In this document: positions 9,289-18,262 of the stretch, piece by piece
Layout: each line of letters starts with the position of its first letter
Position numbering within the stretch: the stretch's first letter is position 1
Assembly: GCF_024448955.1 (NCBI RefSeq)
Contig: NZ_JAMOIH010000008.1
Coordinates: 62,001 to 126,000, forward strand
Direction: 5' to 3'
DNA from: Stutzerimonas stutzeri
Lineage (GTDB): Bacteria > Pseudomonadota > Gammaproteobacteria > Pseudomonadales > Pseudomonadaceae
Length of the DNA: 64,000 bases
The notes under the pieces: generated by a model
Database searches by the model: none
What the model saw: the letters and a program-made list of their open reading frames with translations, nothing else
What the model was told of the DNA's origin: nothing
Position numbers and translations under genes: made by a program

Positions 9289-10272
9289 CTAGTCGTGGGC
9301 TGGAATATGCCCGAACAGCTGTTGGGCGAATGCCACTCGCTCTTCCGGGGTCTCCTGGATGCCTTTTTCCTTAAGCTGGGCGATGCGCGATTCTACCGCA
9401 TGCGCCCGATGAGTCAGGCCGCAGTCATTGGCAATCTGAATGTTCAGACCAGGGCGTGCGTTGAGCTCGAGAATCAGCGGGCCCTTGTCCTGGTCGAGCA
9501 CCATGTCGACGCCGATGTAGCCCAGCCCGCACAGCTCATAGCAGCCGGCGGCGAGCTTCATGAAGCCGTCCCAGTTGGGCAGTTGCACGCCGTCCACCGC
9601 GTTGGTGGTGTCGGGGTGCTTGGTGATCTTGTTGTTCAGCCAAGTGCCGCGCAGCGTGATGCCGGTGGCCAGATCCACACCGACGCCGATGGCCCCTTGG
9701 TGCAGGTTGGCCTTGCCGCCGGACTGGCGGGTCGGCAGGCGCAGCATGGCCATGACCGGGTAGCCCATCAGCACGATGATGCGGATGTCCGGTACGCCTT
9801 CGTAGCTGATGCTCTTGAAGATCGGGTCCGGCGTAACGCGGTATTCGATCAGCGCCCGGTCACGGTGTCCACCCAGCGAATAAAGGCCGGTGAGGATGTT
9901 GGAGATCTGATGCTCGATCTCCTCATGGGTGATGATCTTGCCCGAAACCGTCCGGTAGCGGCCCTCGAATCGATCGGCGATCACCAGAATGCCGTCGCCG
10001 CCAGCGCCCTGTGCCGGCTTGACGACGAAATCGGGGCGCCCCTTTACGATGTCGTTGAGCTTCTCGATATCCTTTTCGGTCTCGATGATGCCGTACATTT
10101 CCGGCACATCGATACCGGCTTCGATGGCCCGTTCCTTGGTGATGATCTTGTCATCGACGATCGGGTACAGGTTGCGCTTGTTGTACTTGAGCACATAGTC
10201 CGCGTTGCGGCGGTTGATGCCCATGATGCCCTTGGCTTCCAGGGCCTTCCACGTCTTGATCAGACCGAACAT
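9289..10272 (-). CDS. RimK-like ATP-grasp ligase (alpha-L-glutamate ligase-like)
   Basis: This is a 327-residue ATP-grasp enzyme. The ATP-binding elements are the VVKPAQGAGGDGILVI segment (residues about 102-117) and the metal-binding ILELNARPGLNIQIAND segment near residue 270. ATP-grasp ligases of this type join an amino acid, often glutamate, to a peptide or protein carboxylate through an acylphosphate. It has no signal peptide and is probably cytoplasmic. It is the last gene of a tight three-gene operon with a 7TM inactive-transglutaminase protein and a secreted retropepsin, a conserved Pseudomonas set. The substrate is not evident from sequence. Confidence 0.85.
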   Translation of the reverse strand: MFGLIKTWKALEAKGIMGINRRNADYVLKYNKRNLYPIVDDKIITKERAIEAGIDVPEMYGIIETEKDIEKLNDIVKGRPDFVVKPAQGAGGDGILVIADRFEGRYRTVSGKIITHEEIEHQISNILTGLYSLGGHRDRALIEYRVTPDPIFKSISYEGVPDIRIIVLMGYPVMAMLRLPTRQSGGKANLHQGAIGVGVDLATGITLRGTWLNNKITKHPDTTNAVDGVQLPNWDGFMKLAAGCYELCGLGYIGVDMVLDQDKGPLILELNARPGLNIQIANDCGLTHRAHAVESRIAQLKEKGIQETPEERVAFAQQLFGHIPAHD

Positions 10273-10275
10273 GGC

Positions 10276-11802
10276 TCAATCCTTCAAAAAGGCTTTGAAA
10301 CGGAACAGCTCGGTCAGGCGGTAGCCACGGTAACGACCCATGGCCAGCATGAAGCCCACCATGATCAGCAACACTGCCGGGAAGGTGAAGATGAAGTAGG
10401 TCAGTTCCGGAATGTTCATCAGCAGGAACGACAGACTTGCTGCGATCAGTGTGCCAACCGCGACCTTGAAGGCATGGCCGCCACCGCGTTCTTCCCAGGT
10501 GATCGACAGGCGCTCGATGGTCATGGTCAGGATCACCATCGGGAACAGCGAGACGGAAAGCCCGCGCTCGAGCCCGAGCTTGTGACTCAACAGGCTGATC
10601 ACCGCAATCAGCACGACGACGAACGTGAGCACGACCGAGAGGCGTGGCAGCATCTGCAACTTCAGATGTTCAAGGTAGGAGCGCAGGGACAAACCGAGTG
10701 CGGTAATGACGGTAAACAGAATGATGCCGAAGCCAATCTGGGTCTCGCGGAACGCTAGGGCGATCAGCACCGGAGTGAAGGTACCCAGCGTTTGCAAGCC
10801 GCCGAGGTTGCGCAGAATCAGAATCACCAGAACGCCGATCGGGATCATGATCATGATCTGATAGGTCTGTTGAGTCTGCAGTGGCAGGCCATACAGCGAG
10901 TATTCAAGGAAGTCCGCGTCGGTGTTTTCGTCCGTCAGCTTCGCCAGGCGGATGGCGTTCATCTCGCTGCTGTTGAGCGTGAACGTCACTTGCGCATTAC
11001 GCCCACCTTCGAGCGTTAGCAGCGGCTCGTCACCGGTCCACCAGACCAAACGATCCTTCGGCAGCCCCTGCTCACCGGTTTCCGGGTTGAAATACAGCCA
11101 CTTGTCACCGTTGAAGCTGCGTAGCCAGAGTTCGGGCGTCTGCGCCATATCGGCGAGCAGTCGAACGGTGTGCACGCGCTCCATCGGCACATGGGCGATG
11201 GACAGCAGCAGATCGATCACACGGGCCTTGTTCGGAGTCGACGAGTCGCCGCCGAGCAGCAATTTGACGTTGTCATCATCGGTATTGTTTACACGCTTGA
11301 TGGCTTCGCTGATGAAGGTCTCGACATCGGCCGAATGCTGGCGGATCGGTGAGAGCAGGGCTTCGGCGGCAATTTTTTCGGCACCTTCGACCGGAATGCT
11401 GTCGCGGAAGATCGGGCCGGTGGCCGCGGTTTGTTCGCCGCTGTAGCGTCTGGTGAGCACCAGGCGGTAGTAAAGCGTTTGATTGCCACTGGCGCGACGC
11501 GCCGACCAGGTGACGCGACGGTTGCCGTCGGCGCGGTTGATGCTGACGCCGTAATTGTTGGAGATGAAGCTTTCGTTGAGGCTGACGAACTCCTGGTTCA
11601 GCGGAGGCACGTACATCTGCAGCTTCACCGGCTCGCGCGGGCTGGCCTGAAATTCGATTTTGGCGTCGATATTCCACAGGTCATCGGTTTCGTCTTCGGT
11701 AATCGGAATTCCGAAGACGAAAATCTGGTACGCGGTGATCGCGATGCCCAGCGTGACGAGCAGGAAAATCAGGACTTTGAGATGCAGGGTAAGGGCGCGC
11801 AT
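10276..11802 (-). CDS. Inactive-transglutaminase-fused 7-TM membrane protein
   Basis: This 508-residue membrane protein has an N-terminal anchor (KVLIFLLVTLGIAITAYQIF, from residue 9). A periplasmic region of about 280 residues follows, resembling a transglutaminase fold that lacks an obvious Cys-His-Asp triad, and then a C-terminal block of about seven hydrophobic helices from residue 320. This matches the Transglut_i_TM plus 7TM_transglut architecture. The ATG at 11802 places the anchor at the N-terminus; an upstream frame start would add 33 unlikely residues. It lies 4 bases after the retropepsin gene and 3 bases before the ATP-grasp gene. Its likely role is to couple cytoplasmic ligation to periplasmic peptide handling, which is inference. 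Confidence 0.85.
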   Translation of the reverse strand: MRALTLHLKVLIFLLVTLGIAITAYQIFVFGIPITEDETDDLWNIDAKIEFQASPREPVKLQMYVPPLNQEFVSLNESFISNNYGVSINRADGNRRVTWSARRASGNQTLYYRLVLTRRYSGEQTAATGPIFRDSIPVEGAEKIAAEALLSPIRQHSADVETFISEAIKRVNNTDDDNVKLLLGGDSSTPNKARVIDLLLSIAHVPMERVHTVRLLADMAQTPELWLRSFNGDKWLYFNPETGEQGLPKDRLVWWTGDEPLLTLEGGRNAQVTFTLNSSEMNAIRLAKLTDENTDADFLEYSLYGLPLQTQQTYQIMIMIPIGVLVILILRNLGGLQTLGTFTPVLIALAFRETQIGFGIILFTVITALGLSLRSYLEHLKLQMLPRLSVVLTFVVVLIAVISLLSHKLGLERGLSVSLFPMVILTMTIERLSITWEERGGGHAFKVAVGTLIAASLSFLLMNIPELTYFIFTFPAVLLIMVGFMLAMGRYRGYRLTELFRFKAFLKD

Positions 11803-11806
11803 GGAA

Positions 11807-12343
11807 TTACTCGTCAGCGTCGGATTCGATAATGCAGCCGGGTTTGCCAGCAGCGTACTTAAGGCTTGGATCGACCAGGGCACCGAAGCGAGTAAGCGCA
11901 TCGGAACCTATTAAAAGTGGATATTGGAATGCACTTCTGTCCGTGAGGTTCACTTCAATGCTGCGTTTGGCCTTGCCCATGCACAGCTCGAGCTCCACGA
12001 CGGGGCGCGGTGTATAGGTTTTTTCTTCTTCTGGATCAAAGTCTCCAGCGCGACGTTTGATCTTGCTGATGCGCTGCAGCGGCAGCTCGATCGGGTGGTC
12101 ATGAGCCTCGTCGACGGCGAGGTAGAAGCGAACCCAATCCTTCCCCTTGCGCTTGAAGTTTTCGATATCGCGCGCGCTGAGCGAGGCGGTTTGCGCGCCC
12201 GTATCGAGTTTCGCAGGTAGCTCGATACCAAAGTCGGGTAGAGCGACATGTTCGTTCAGGCCATAGATGGTTTTGCCATCCGCTTGGGCGAAGAGCGGGG
12301 AGGCCAGAAGGCACAGCGACAGAAGGAAGAGTTTGGCGCTCAT
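11807..12343 (-). CDS. Secreted retropepsin-like aspartic protease (ATP-dependent zinc protease family)
   Basis: This 178-residue protein has a cleavable signal peptide (LFLLSLCLLASPLFAQA) and a retropepsin core with the catalytic motif AKLDTGAQTASLSA at about residues 45-58. Databases often label the family 'ATP-dependent zinc protease', but the visible motif is the DTGA of a pepsin half that would act as a dimer. The ATG at 12343 gives the signal peptide directly. It is the first gene of the operon with the 7TM and ATP-grasp genes, suggesting a periplasmic protease that trims or reverses the ligase product. That pairing is inferred from context. Confidence 0.85.
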   Translation of the reverse strand: MSAKLFLLSLCLLASPLFAQADGKTIYGLNEHVALPDFGIELPAKLDTGAQTASLSARDIENFKRKGKDWVRFYLAVDEAHDHPIELPLQRISKIKRRAGDFDPEEEKTYTPRPVVELELCMGKAKRSIEVNLTDRSAFQYPLLIGSDALTRFGALVDPSLKYAAGKPGCIIESDADE

Positions 12344-12531
12344 AGGTCCAGGGTTAGTCGAGTCGGAAAGCATGGGCGGAACGGCAGGCCGTGAGCTTGG
12401 AGGCATGGCGAGGCGGGCGCCAGGCGCCCATTACCGGCGCATTCTACATGGCCGTTCGTTCCGCCGACTAGGCTTATGCCTTGAGCTCGGCTGCGTAATG
12501 TCATAGATGCCAGCCGCGCCTCGCTGACCAT

Positions 12532-12543
12532 ATTGTCGACAAT
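12532..12543. promoter_or_regulatory. Perfect 12-bp palindrome, candidate GntR operator
   Basis: ATTGTCGACAAT is a perfect palindrome 75 bases before the gntR ATG. Two related half-conserved copies follow, TTGTCGGCAA at 12586-12595 and GTGTCAACAAT near 12609-12619. Palindromes of this size and AT-flanked form are typical targets of FadR/VanR-type GntR dimers. The position suggests autoregulation of gntR-prpBC-acnD-prpF. The sequence pattern is seen directly; the binding protein is inferred. Confidence 0.6.
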
Positions 12544-12585
12544 CTACTTTCGTCCCATTGACCATTTGGTGTTTCGGGGCGTAAG

Positions 12586-12619
12586 TTGTCGGCAATTGAT
12601 ATCCTTGGTGTCAACAATA
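12586..12619. promoter_or_regulatory. Additional operator-like dyads upstream of gntR
   Basis: This stretch holds TTGTCGGCAA (9 of 10 positions dyad-symmetric) and GTGTCAACAAT, both close to the upstream perfect palindrome at 12532. An in-frame TTG at 12586 lies inside the first dyad, which argues that it is operator DNA rather than the start codon, so the GntR start is placed at the ATG at 12619. Confidence 0.45.
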
Positions 12620-13341
12620 TGCTCGATACCGTCGAAAACCTCCGTTCTGATCAATTAGATAGCGGAACCCTGTCCGAACACGTGTTCCGGCTGATTCAGG
12701 CTGCCATCGTCAAGGGCGATATCGCACCCGGCAGCAAGATTTCCGAGCCGGAGCTAGCGCGCACCTATGGCATCAGTCGTGGGCCGTTGCGCGAGGCGAT
12801 CCACCGCCTGGAAGGGCAGAAGCTGCTGGTGCGCATTCCCCATGTGGGCGCACGGGTGGTTTCCCTCAGCCATGCCGAGTTGATCGAGCTCTACGAGATC
12901 CGCGAATCATTGGAAGGCATGGCTTGTCGGCTGGCCGCCGAGCGCATGAGCGACGCCGAGATCGAAGAGCTGCGGCGTGTGCTGAGTACGCATGAGCGCG
13001 ATGAGGCGTTCCAGGCGGGCGTCGGCTATTACCAGCAGGAAGGCGATTTCGACTTTCATTACCGCATCATTCAGGGCAGTGGCAACCGCACCTTGGCCAA
13101 GTTGCTCTGCGATGAGCTCTATCAATTGGTGCGCATGTACCGCATCCAATTCTCTACGACTCCGAACCGGCCACATCAAGCCTTCGCCGAGCATCACCGG
13201 ATTCTCGACGCTATCACCGACCGCGATGGCGAGCTGGCGGAGCTGCTGATGCGCCGCCATATCGCTGCTTCCAAGCGCAACGTCGAGCGCCACTTCCAGG
13301 GCGTTCTCGAACAAACACCATATGAAAGGGGTAATGCATGA
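12619..13341 (+). CDS. GntR-family (FadR/FCD type) regulator of the prp operon
   Basis: This 240-residue transcription factor has an N-terminal winged helix ([20 protein letters not shown]...[20 protein letters not shown], residues about 17-70) and a C-terminal FCD ligand-binding domain with the metal-site residues in [11 protein letters not shown] and AFAEHHRIL. Pseudomonas prp operons begin with such a gene, and its ligand is presumably a methylcitrate-cycle intermediate. The ATG at 12619 was chosen over a TTG at 12586 inside an operator-like dyad. Its TGA overlaps the prpB ATG (ATGA), so regulator and enzymes are co-translated. Operator-like palindromes lie directly upstream. Confidence 0.9.
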   Translation: MLDTVENLRSDQLDSGTLSEHVFRLIQAAIVKGDIAPGSKISEPELARTYGISRGPLREAIHRLEGQKLLVRIPHVGARVVSLSHAELIELYEIRESLEGMACRLAAERMSDAEIEELRRVLSTHERDEAFQAGVGYYQQEGDFDFHYRIIQGSGNRTLAKLLCDELYQLVRMYRIQFSTTPNRPHQAFAEHHRILDAITDRDGELAELLMRRHIAASKRNVERHFQGVLEQTPYERGNA

Positions 13342-14225
13342 CTCTTCCTTCCGCCGGTCAGCGTTTCCGTGACGCCGTGGCCAGTGAGCATCCGCTGCAG
13401 GTCGTCGGTGCGATCAACGCCAACCATGCGCTGCTGGCCAAGCGCGCAGGCTTCAAGGCCATCTATCTGTCTGGTGGCGGCGTCGCAGCTGGTTCGTTGG
13501 GCTTGCCGGATCTGGGTATCACCGGTCTCGACGATGTACTGACCGACGTGCGCCGCATCACCGATGTCTGCGATCTGCCGCTGCTGGTGGATGTCGACAC
13601 CGGCTTCGGTTCCTCGGCGTTCAACGTAGCGCGTACCGTCAAGTCGATGATCAAGTTCGGCGCAGCGGCTATCCATATCGAGGACCAGGTCGGCGCCAAG
13701 CGCTGCGGTCATCGCCCGAACAAAGAGATCGTTTCCCAGCAGGAGATGGTCGACCGCATCAAGGCGGCCGTCGACGCGCGTACCGATGACAGCTTCGTAA
13801 TCATGGCGCGTACCGATGCGCTGGCTGTGGAAGGGCTGAACGCCGCGCTGGATCGCGCCGCTGCCTGCATCGAGGCGGGTGCAGATATGATCTTTCCCGA
13901 AGCCATCACCGAACTGGCGATGTACAAGACCTTTGCCGATCAGGTGAACGCGCCGATCCTGGCCAACATTACCGAGTTCGGTGCCACCCCGCTGTATACC
14001 ACCGAGGAGTTGGCCAGCGTTGACGTCTCCCTGGTGCTGTATCCGCTGTCGGCTTTCAGGGCCATGAACAAGGCGGCAGAGAACGTCTATACCGCGCTGC
14101 GCCGTGACGGCACGCAGAAGAACGTGATCGATACCATGCAGACCCGCATGGAGCTTTACGACCGCATCAACTACCACGCTTTCGAGCAGAGCCTCGATGC
14201 GTTGTTCGCTCAGAAGAAGAGCTGA
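13338..14225 (+). CDS. prpB: 2-Methylisocitrate lyase PrpB
   Basis: This 295-residue enzyme of the isocitrate lyase/PEP mutase family cleaves 2-methylisocitrate to pyruvate and succinate, the last step of propionate breakdown by the methylcitrate cycle. The active-site motif [10 protein letters not shown] is at residues about 120-129, and metal-binding acidic residues occur in VDVDTGFG and HIEDQ. Length is normal for the family. It is coupled to gntR by a 4-base overlap and followed 86 bases later by prpC. Confidence 0.96.
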   Translation: MTLPSAGQRFRDAVASEHPLQVVGAINANHALLAKRAGFKAIYLSGGGVAAGSLGLPDLGITGLDDVLTDVRRITDVCDLPLLVDVDTGFGSSAFNVARTVKSMIKFGAAAIHIEDQVGAKRCGHRPNKEIVSQQEMVDRIKAAVDARTDDSFVIMARTDALAVEGLNAALDRAAACIEAGADMIFPEAITELAMYKTFADQVNAPILANITEFGATPLYTTEELASVDVSLVLYPLSAFRAMNKAAENVYTALRRDGTQKNVIDTMQTRMELYDRINYHAFEQSLDALFAQKKS

Positions 14226-14311
14226 GCCCGCGCGGTTCCGGCGGTGTGATCGGAGCCTTCCATCGACGTGATTGAGCAATATCCAGAATAAATCCAATAA
14301 GGAGATAGCAA

Positions 14312-15439
14312 ATGGCTGAAGCAAAGGTGTTGAGTGGGGCAGGTCTGCGCGGTCAGATCGCCGGACAGACCGAGCTCTGTACGGTCGGCAAGGAAGGCGC
14401 CGGTCTGACCTATCGTGGTTATGACGTTCGCGATCTGGCCGCAGTGGCCGATTTCGAGGAAGTGGCCTACCTGCTGTTCTACGGAGAATTGCCCAATACG
14501 GACCAACTGGCAGCCTACAAGAGCCGCCTGATGACTCTGCGCGACCTGCCGCAGGCGCTGAAGGAAGTGCTGGAGCGCATACCGGCCAGCGCCCATCCGA
14601 TGGACGTCATGCGTACCGGCGCTTCGGTGCTCGGCACTCTGGAGCCGGAAGTCAGCTTCGAGCAGCAGCGTGACGTCGCCGAGCGCCTGATGGCGGCATT
14701 CCCGGCGATCATGTGCTACTGGTATCGCTTCACCCACGACGGCGTTCGCATCGAGTGCAGTAGCGACGAAGACACCCTGGGCGGGCACTTCCTCGCGCTG
14801 TTGCACGGCAAGAAGCCGAGCGACCTGCACGTCCGGGTGATGAATGTCTCGCTGATTCTCTATGCAGAGCATGAGTTCAACGCCTCGACCTTCACCGCGC
14901 GGGTCTGTGCTTCGACCCTGTCCGACCTCTATTCCTGCGTGACCGGTGCCATCGGTTCGCTGCGTGGCCCGCTGCATGGGGGGGCCAACGAGGCGGCGAT
15001 GGAGCTGATCGAGCGCTTCAAGACACCGGAAGAGGCTCGCGAAGGCCTGCTGGGTATGCTGGAGCGCAAGGACAAGATCATGGGCTTCGGCCATGCGATC
15101 TACAAAGAGTCCGATCCGCGCAACGAGGTCATCAAGGTCTGGGCCAAGAAGCTGGCCGACGAAGTAGGCGACACCGTGCTGTACCCGGTATCGGTTGCGG
15201 TCGACGAGACCATGTGGGAGCAGAAGAAGCTCTTCCCCAACGCCGACTTCTACCATGCCTCGGCCTATCACTTCATGGGCATCCCCACCAAGCTGTTCAC
15301 GCCGATCTTCGTCTGCTCGCGTGTCACCGGCTGGGCGTCCCATGTGTTCGAACAACGCAGCAACAACCGGATCATTCGGCCGAGCGCCGATTACATCGGT
15401 CCGGAGCAGCGCAAGGTCGTACCGATCGCCGAACGCTGA
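14312..15439 (+). CDS. prpC: 2-Methylcitrate synthase PrpC
   Basis: This is a 375-residue citrate synthase-family enzyme that condenses propionyl-CoA with oxaloacetate. The citrate synthase signature is visible in GFGHAIYKESDPRNEV, with catalytic histidines in LHGGANEAA and GHAIY. The short length, without an N-terminal extension, fits methylcitrate synthase rather than the larger GltA. AAGGAGATAG lies just upstream of the ATG. It is the second catabolic gene of the prp operon. Confidence 0.95.
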   Translation: MAEAKVLSGAGLRGQIAGQTELCTVGKEGAGLTYRGYDVRDLAAVADFEEVAYLLFYGELPNTDQLAAYKSRLMTLRDLPQALKEVLERIPASAHPMDVMRTGASVLGTLEPEVSFEQQRDVAERLMAAFPAIMCYWYRFTHDGVRIECSSDEDTLGGHFLALLHGKKPSDLHVRVMNVSLILYAEHEFNASTFTARVCASTLSDLYSCVTGAIGSLRGPLHGGANEAAMELIERFKTPEEAREGLLGMLERKDKIMGFGHAIYKESDPRNEVIKVWAKKLADEVGDTVLYPVSVAVDETMWEQKKLFPNADFYHASAYHFMGIPTKLFTPIFVCSRVTGWASHVFEQRSNNRIIRPSADYIGPEQRKVVPIAER

Positions 15440-15514
15440 TCGGAAGAGGGGAGTTCGTGATCGGACTCCCTCTCCCTTGCCCCTCGGAACATTACTGGAT
15501 TGAGTTCTTCCGGC

Positions 15515-18109
15515 ATGAATACAGAACACCGCAAACCTCTGCCCGGCACCCAGCTTGACTACTTCGACACCCGCGCGGCAGTCGAAGAGATCCAGCCGGG
15601 CGCCTACGACAAGCTGCCCTATACCTCCCGTGTGCTGGCCGAACAGTTGGTGCGTCGCTGCGAGCCGGCGCTGCTGACCGATTCGCTGAAGCAGATCATC
15701 GAGCGTAAACAGGACCTGGACTTTCCCTGGTATCCGGCCCGCGTGGTCTGTCACGACATTCTCGGCCAGACCGCGCTGGTCGATCTCGCCGGTCTGCGTG
15801 ACGCGATCGCCGAGCAGGGCGGCGACCCGTCCAAGGTCAACCCGGTGGTGCCGACGCAGCTGATCGTCGATCACTCGCTGGCGGTGGAGCATGCCGGTTT
15901 CGATCCGGATGCCTTCGAGAAAAATCGCGCCGTCGAGGAGCGTCGCAACGAAGATCGCTTCCATTTCATCGAATGGACCAAGACCGCCTTCAAGAACGTC
16001 GACGTGATTCCGGCCGGTAACGGCATCATGCACCAGATCAATCTGGAGAAGATGTCGCCGGTGATCCAGGCGCGCGATGGCGTGGCCTTCCCCGACACCT
16101 GCGTCGGCACCGATTCCCACACCCCGCACGTTGATGCCCTGGGCGTGATCGCCGTCGGTGTCGGCGGTCTGGAGGCGGAGACCGTGATGCTCGGTCGCGC
16201 CTCAATGATGCGCCTGCCCGATATCGTCGGCGTCCGGTTGTCCGGCAAACGCCAGCCGGGAATCACCGCGACCGATATCGTCCTGGCGTTGACCGAATTC
16301 CTGCGCAACGAGCGCGTGGTCGGAGCCTGGGTAGAGTTTTTCGGCGAAGGTGCCGACAGCCTGTCCATCGGTGACCGCGCCACCATCTCCAACATGTGCC
16401 CCGAGTACGGCGCCACGGCGGCGATGTTCTATATCGACCAGCAAACCATCGATTACCTCAAGCTCACCGGGCGCGAGCCGGAGCAGGTGGCGCTGGTCGA
16501 GCACTACGCGAAAACCACCGGCCTCTGGGCCGATGCGCTGGTCAGCGCCGAATACGAGCGCGTGCTGGAGTTCGATCTGTCGACCGTGGTGCGCAACCTG
16601 GCCGGCCCGTCCAATCCGCACCGCCGACTGCCGACCTCGGCGTTGGCCGAACGCGGCATCGCGGTGAACCTGGACAAGGCGCAGGCCGAAGAGGAAGGTC
16701 TGATGCCGGACGGTGCGGTGATCATCGCCGCCATCACCAGCTGCACCAATACTTCTAATCCGCGCAACGTGGTCGCCGCCGGTCTGGTGGCAAAGAAGGC
16801 CAATGAACTGGGCCTGCTGCGCAAACCTTGGGTGAAGACGTCCTTCGCGCCGGGTTCCAAAGTCGCCAAGCTGTACCTGGAGGAAGCCGGCCTGCTGCCG
16901 GAACTGGAAAAGCTTGGCTTCGGCATCGTTGGCTACGCCTGCACCACCTGCAACGGCATGTCCGGTGCACTGGACCCGAAGATCCAGCAGGAAATCATCG
17001 ACCGCGACCTGTATGCCACCGCGGTGCTTTCCGGCAACCGCAACTTCGACGGGCGCATTCACCCCTACGCCAAGCAGGCCTTCCTGGCCTCACCACCATT
17101 AGTGGTGGCCTACGCCATCGCCGGCACCGTGCGTTTCGACATCGAGCAGGACGTGCTGGGCCATGACGCTCAGGACAATCCGATCACCCTCAAGGACCTG
17201 TGGCCGAGCGACGAGGAAATCGACGCCATCGTTGCCTCCTCGGTGAAGCCTGAACAGTTCCGCCAGATCTATATCCCGATGTTCGATCTGGGCGCGGTGG
17301 AAGAAGCTGAAAGTCCGCTGTACGACTGGCGTCCGATGTCCACCTATATTCGCCGCCCGCCGTACTGGGAAGGCGCGCTGGCCGGCGAGCGCAGCCTCAA
17401 GGGCATGCGCCCGCTGGCGGTGCTGCCGGACAACATCACCACCGACCACCTGTCGCCGTCCAACGCCATCCTGCTGGACAGCGCCGCTGGTGAATACCTG
17501 CACAAGATGGGCCTGCCGGAAGAGGACTTCAATTCCTACGCGACTCACCGGGGCGACCACCTCACGGCGCAGCGCGCCACCTTCGCCAATCCGCAGCTGG
17601 TCAACGAAATGGCCGTCGTCGATGGACAGGTGAAGAAGGGATCGCTGGCGCGCGTCGAGCCGGAAGGCGCCGTCATGCGCATGTGGGAAGCCATCGAAAC
17701 CTACATGAACCGCAAGCAGCCGCTGATCATCATTGCTGGCGCCGATTACGGTCAGGGTTCGTCCCGTGACTGGGCGGCCAAGGGCGTGCGCCTGGCGGGT
17801 GTGGAAGCCATCGTCGCCGAAGGCTTCGAGCGTATTCACCGCACCAACCTGGTGGGCATGGGTGTGTTGCCGCTGGAGTTTAAGCCGGGCACCGACCGCA
17901 AGACCTTAGGGATAGACGGCACCGAGACCTTCGACGTGATCGGCGAGCGTACGCCGCGTGCAACGCTGACGCTGGTCATTCATCGTCGTAACGGCGAGAG
18001 CGTCGAAGTGCCGGTGACCTGCCGTCTGGATACCGCCGACGAAGTGTCGGTCTACGATGCGGGCGGCGTGCTGCAGCGCTTTGCCAAGGATTTCCTCGGG
18101 CAGGCGTAG
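15515..18109 (+). CDS. acnD: Fe/S-dependent 2-methylcitrate dehydratase AcnD
   Basis: This 864-residue aconitase-family enzyme dehydrates 2-methylcitrate to an aconitate isomer. Cluster-binding cysteines are visible in SCTNTSNP and in CTTCNGMSG, and the C-terminal swivel domain carries GADYGQGSSRDWAAKG. The order acnD-prpF identifies it as AcnD rather than housekeeping AcnA. The ATG at 15515 (MNTEHRKPLPG) fits the family N-terminus; a longer frame adds five residues. In this pathway AcnD with PrpF substitutes for PrpD, and prpD is not found after prpF here. Confidence 0.93.
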   Translation: MNTEHRKPLPGTQLDYFDTRAAVEEIQPGAYDKLPYTSRVLAEQLVRRCEPALLTDSLKQIIERKQDLDFPWYPARVVCHDILGQTALVDLAGLRDAIAEQGGDPSKVNPVVPTQLIVDHSLAVEHAGFDPDAFEKNRAVEERRNEDRFHFIEWTKTAFKNVDVIPAGNGIMHQINLEKMSPVIQARDGVAFPDTCVGTDSHTPHVDALGVIAVGVGGLEAETVMLGRASMMRLPDIVGVRLSGKRQPGITATDIVLALTEFLRNERVVGAWVEFFGEGADSLSIGDRATISNMCPEYGATAAMFYIDQQTIDYLKLTGREPEQVALVEHYAKTTGLWADALVSAEYERVLEFDLSTVVRNLAGPSNPHRRLPTSALAERGIAVNLDKAQAEEEGLMPDGAVIIAAITSCTNTSNPRNVVAAGLVAKKANELGLLRKPWVKTSFAPGSKVAKLYLEEAGLLPELEKLGFGIVGYACTTCNGMSGALDPKIQQEIIDRDLYATAVLSGNRNFDGRIHPYAKQAFLASPPLVVAYAIAGTVRFDIEQDVLGHDAQDNPITLKDLWPSDEEIDAIVASSVKPEQFRQIYIPMFDLGAVEEAESPLYDWRPMSTYIRRPPYWEGALAGERSLKGMRPLAVLPDNITTDHLSPSNAILLDSAAGEYLHKMGLPEEDFNSYATHRGDHLTAQRATFANPQLVNEMAVVDGQVKKGSLARVEPEGAVMRMWEAIETYMNRKQPLIIIAGADYGQGSSRDWAAKGVRLAGVEAIVAEGFERIHRTNLVGMGVLPLEFKPGTDRKTLGIDGTETFDVIGERTPRATLTLVIHRRNGESVEVPVTCRLDTADEVSVYDAGGVLQRFAKDFLGQA

Positions 18110-18165
18110 GGTGGATCACGCTTTACCGATCCACCGGGTGGCGATCCACCGGGTGGCGACCACCG
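18106..18165. repeat. REP-like palindromic repeat with direct repeat GATCCACCGGGTGGC
   Basis: The sequence starts GTAGGGTGGATCACGC and reads into an inverted partner (ACCGATCCACC). It then repeats GATCCACCGGGTGGC with a second, slightly varied copy. GTAGGGTGG-type interspersed repeats are common between genes in the P. stutzeri group. It separates acnD from prpF and may form a transcript hairpin. Confidence 0.6.
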
Positions 18166-18262
18166 AGCAGTGTCGGGGTAGGTATCAGAAGCAACATCCA
18201 CCCGTATCTGCACTCCATTCCCGTTGCCGCCGTCTGGCGGCAACGTTTCATGAGGACTCTTT

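Noticed and set aside
9295-10758. 487-codon open frame antisense to the ATP-grasp and 7TM genes
   Set aside because: It is His/Asp/Gln-rich shadow coding that crosses two real genes, with no motif.
14210-16129. 639-codon open frame antisense to prpC and acnD
   Set aside because: It spans two confirmed genes and an intergenic gap on the other strand; it is a shadow frame.
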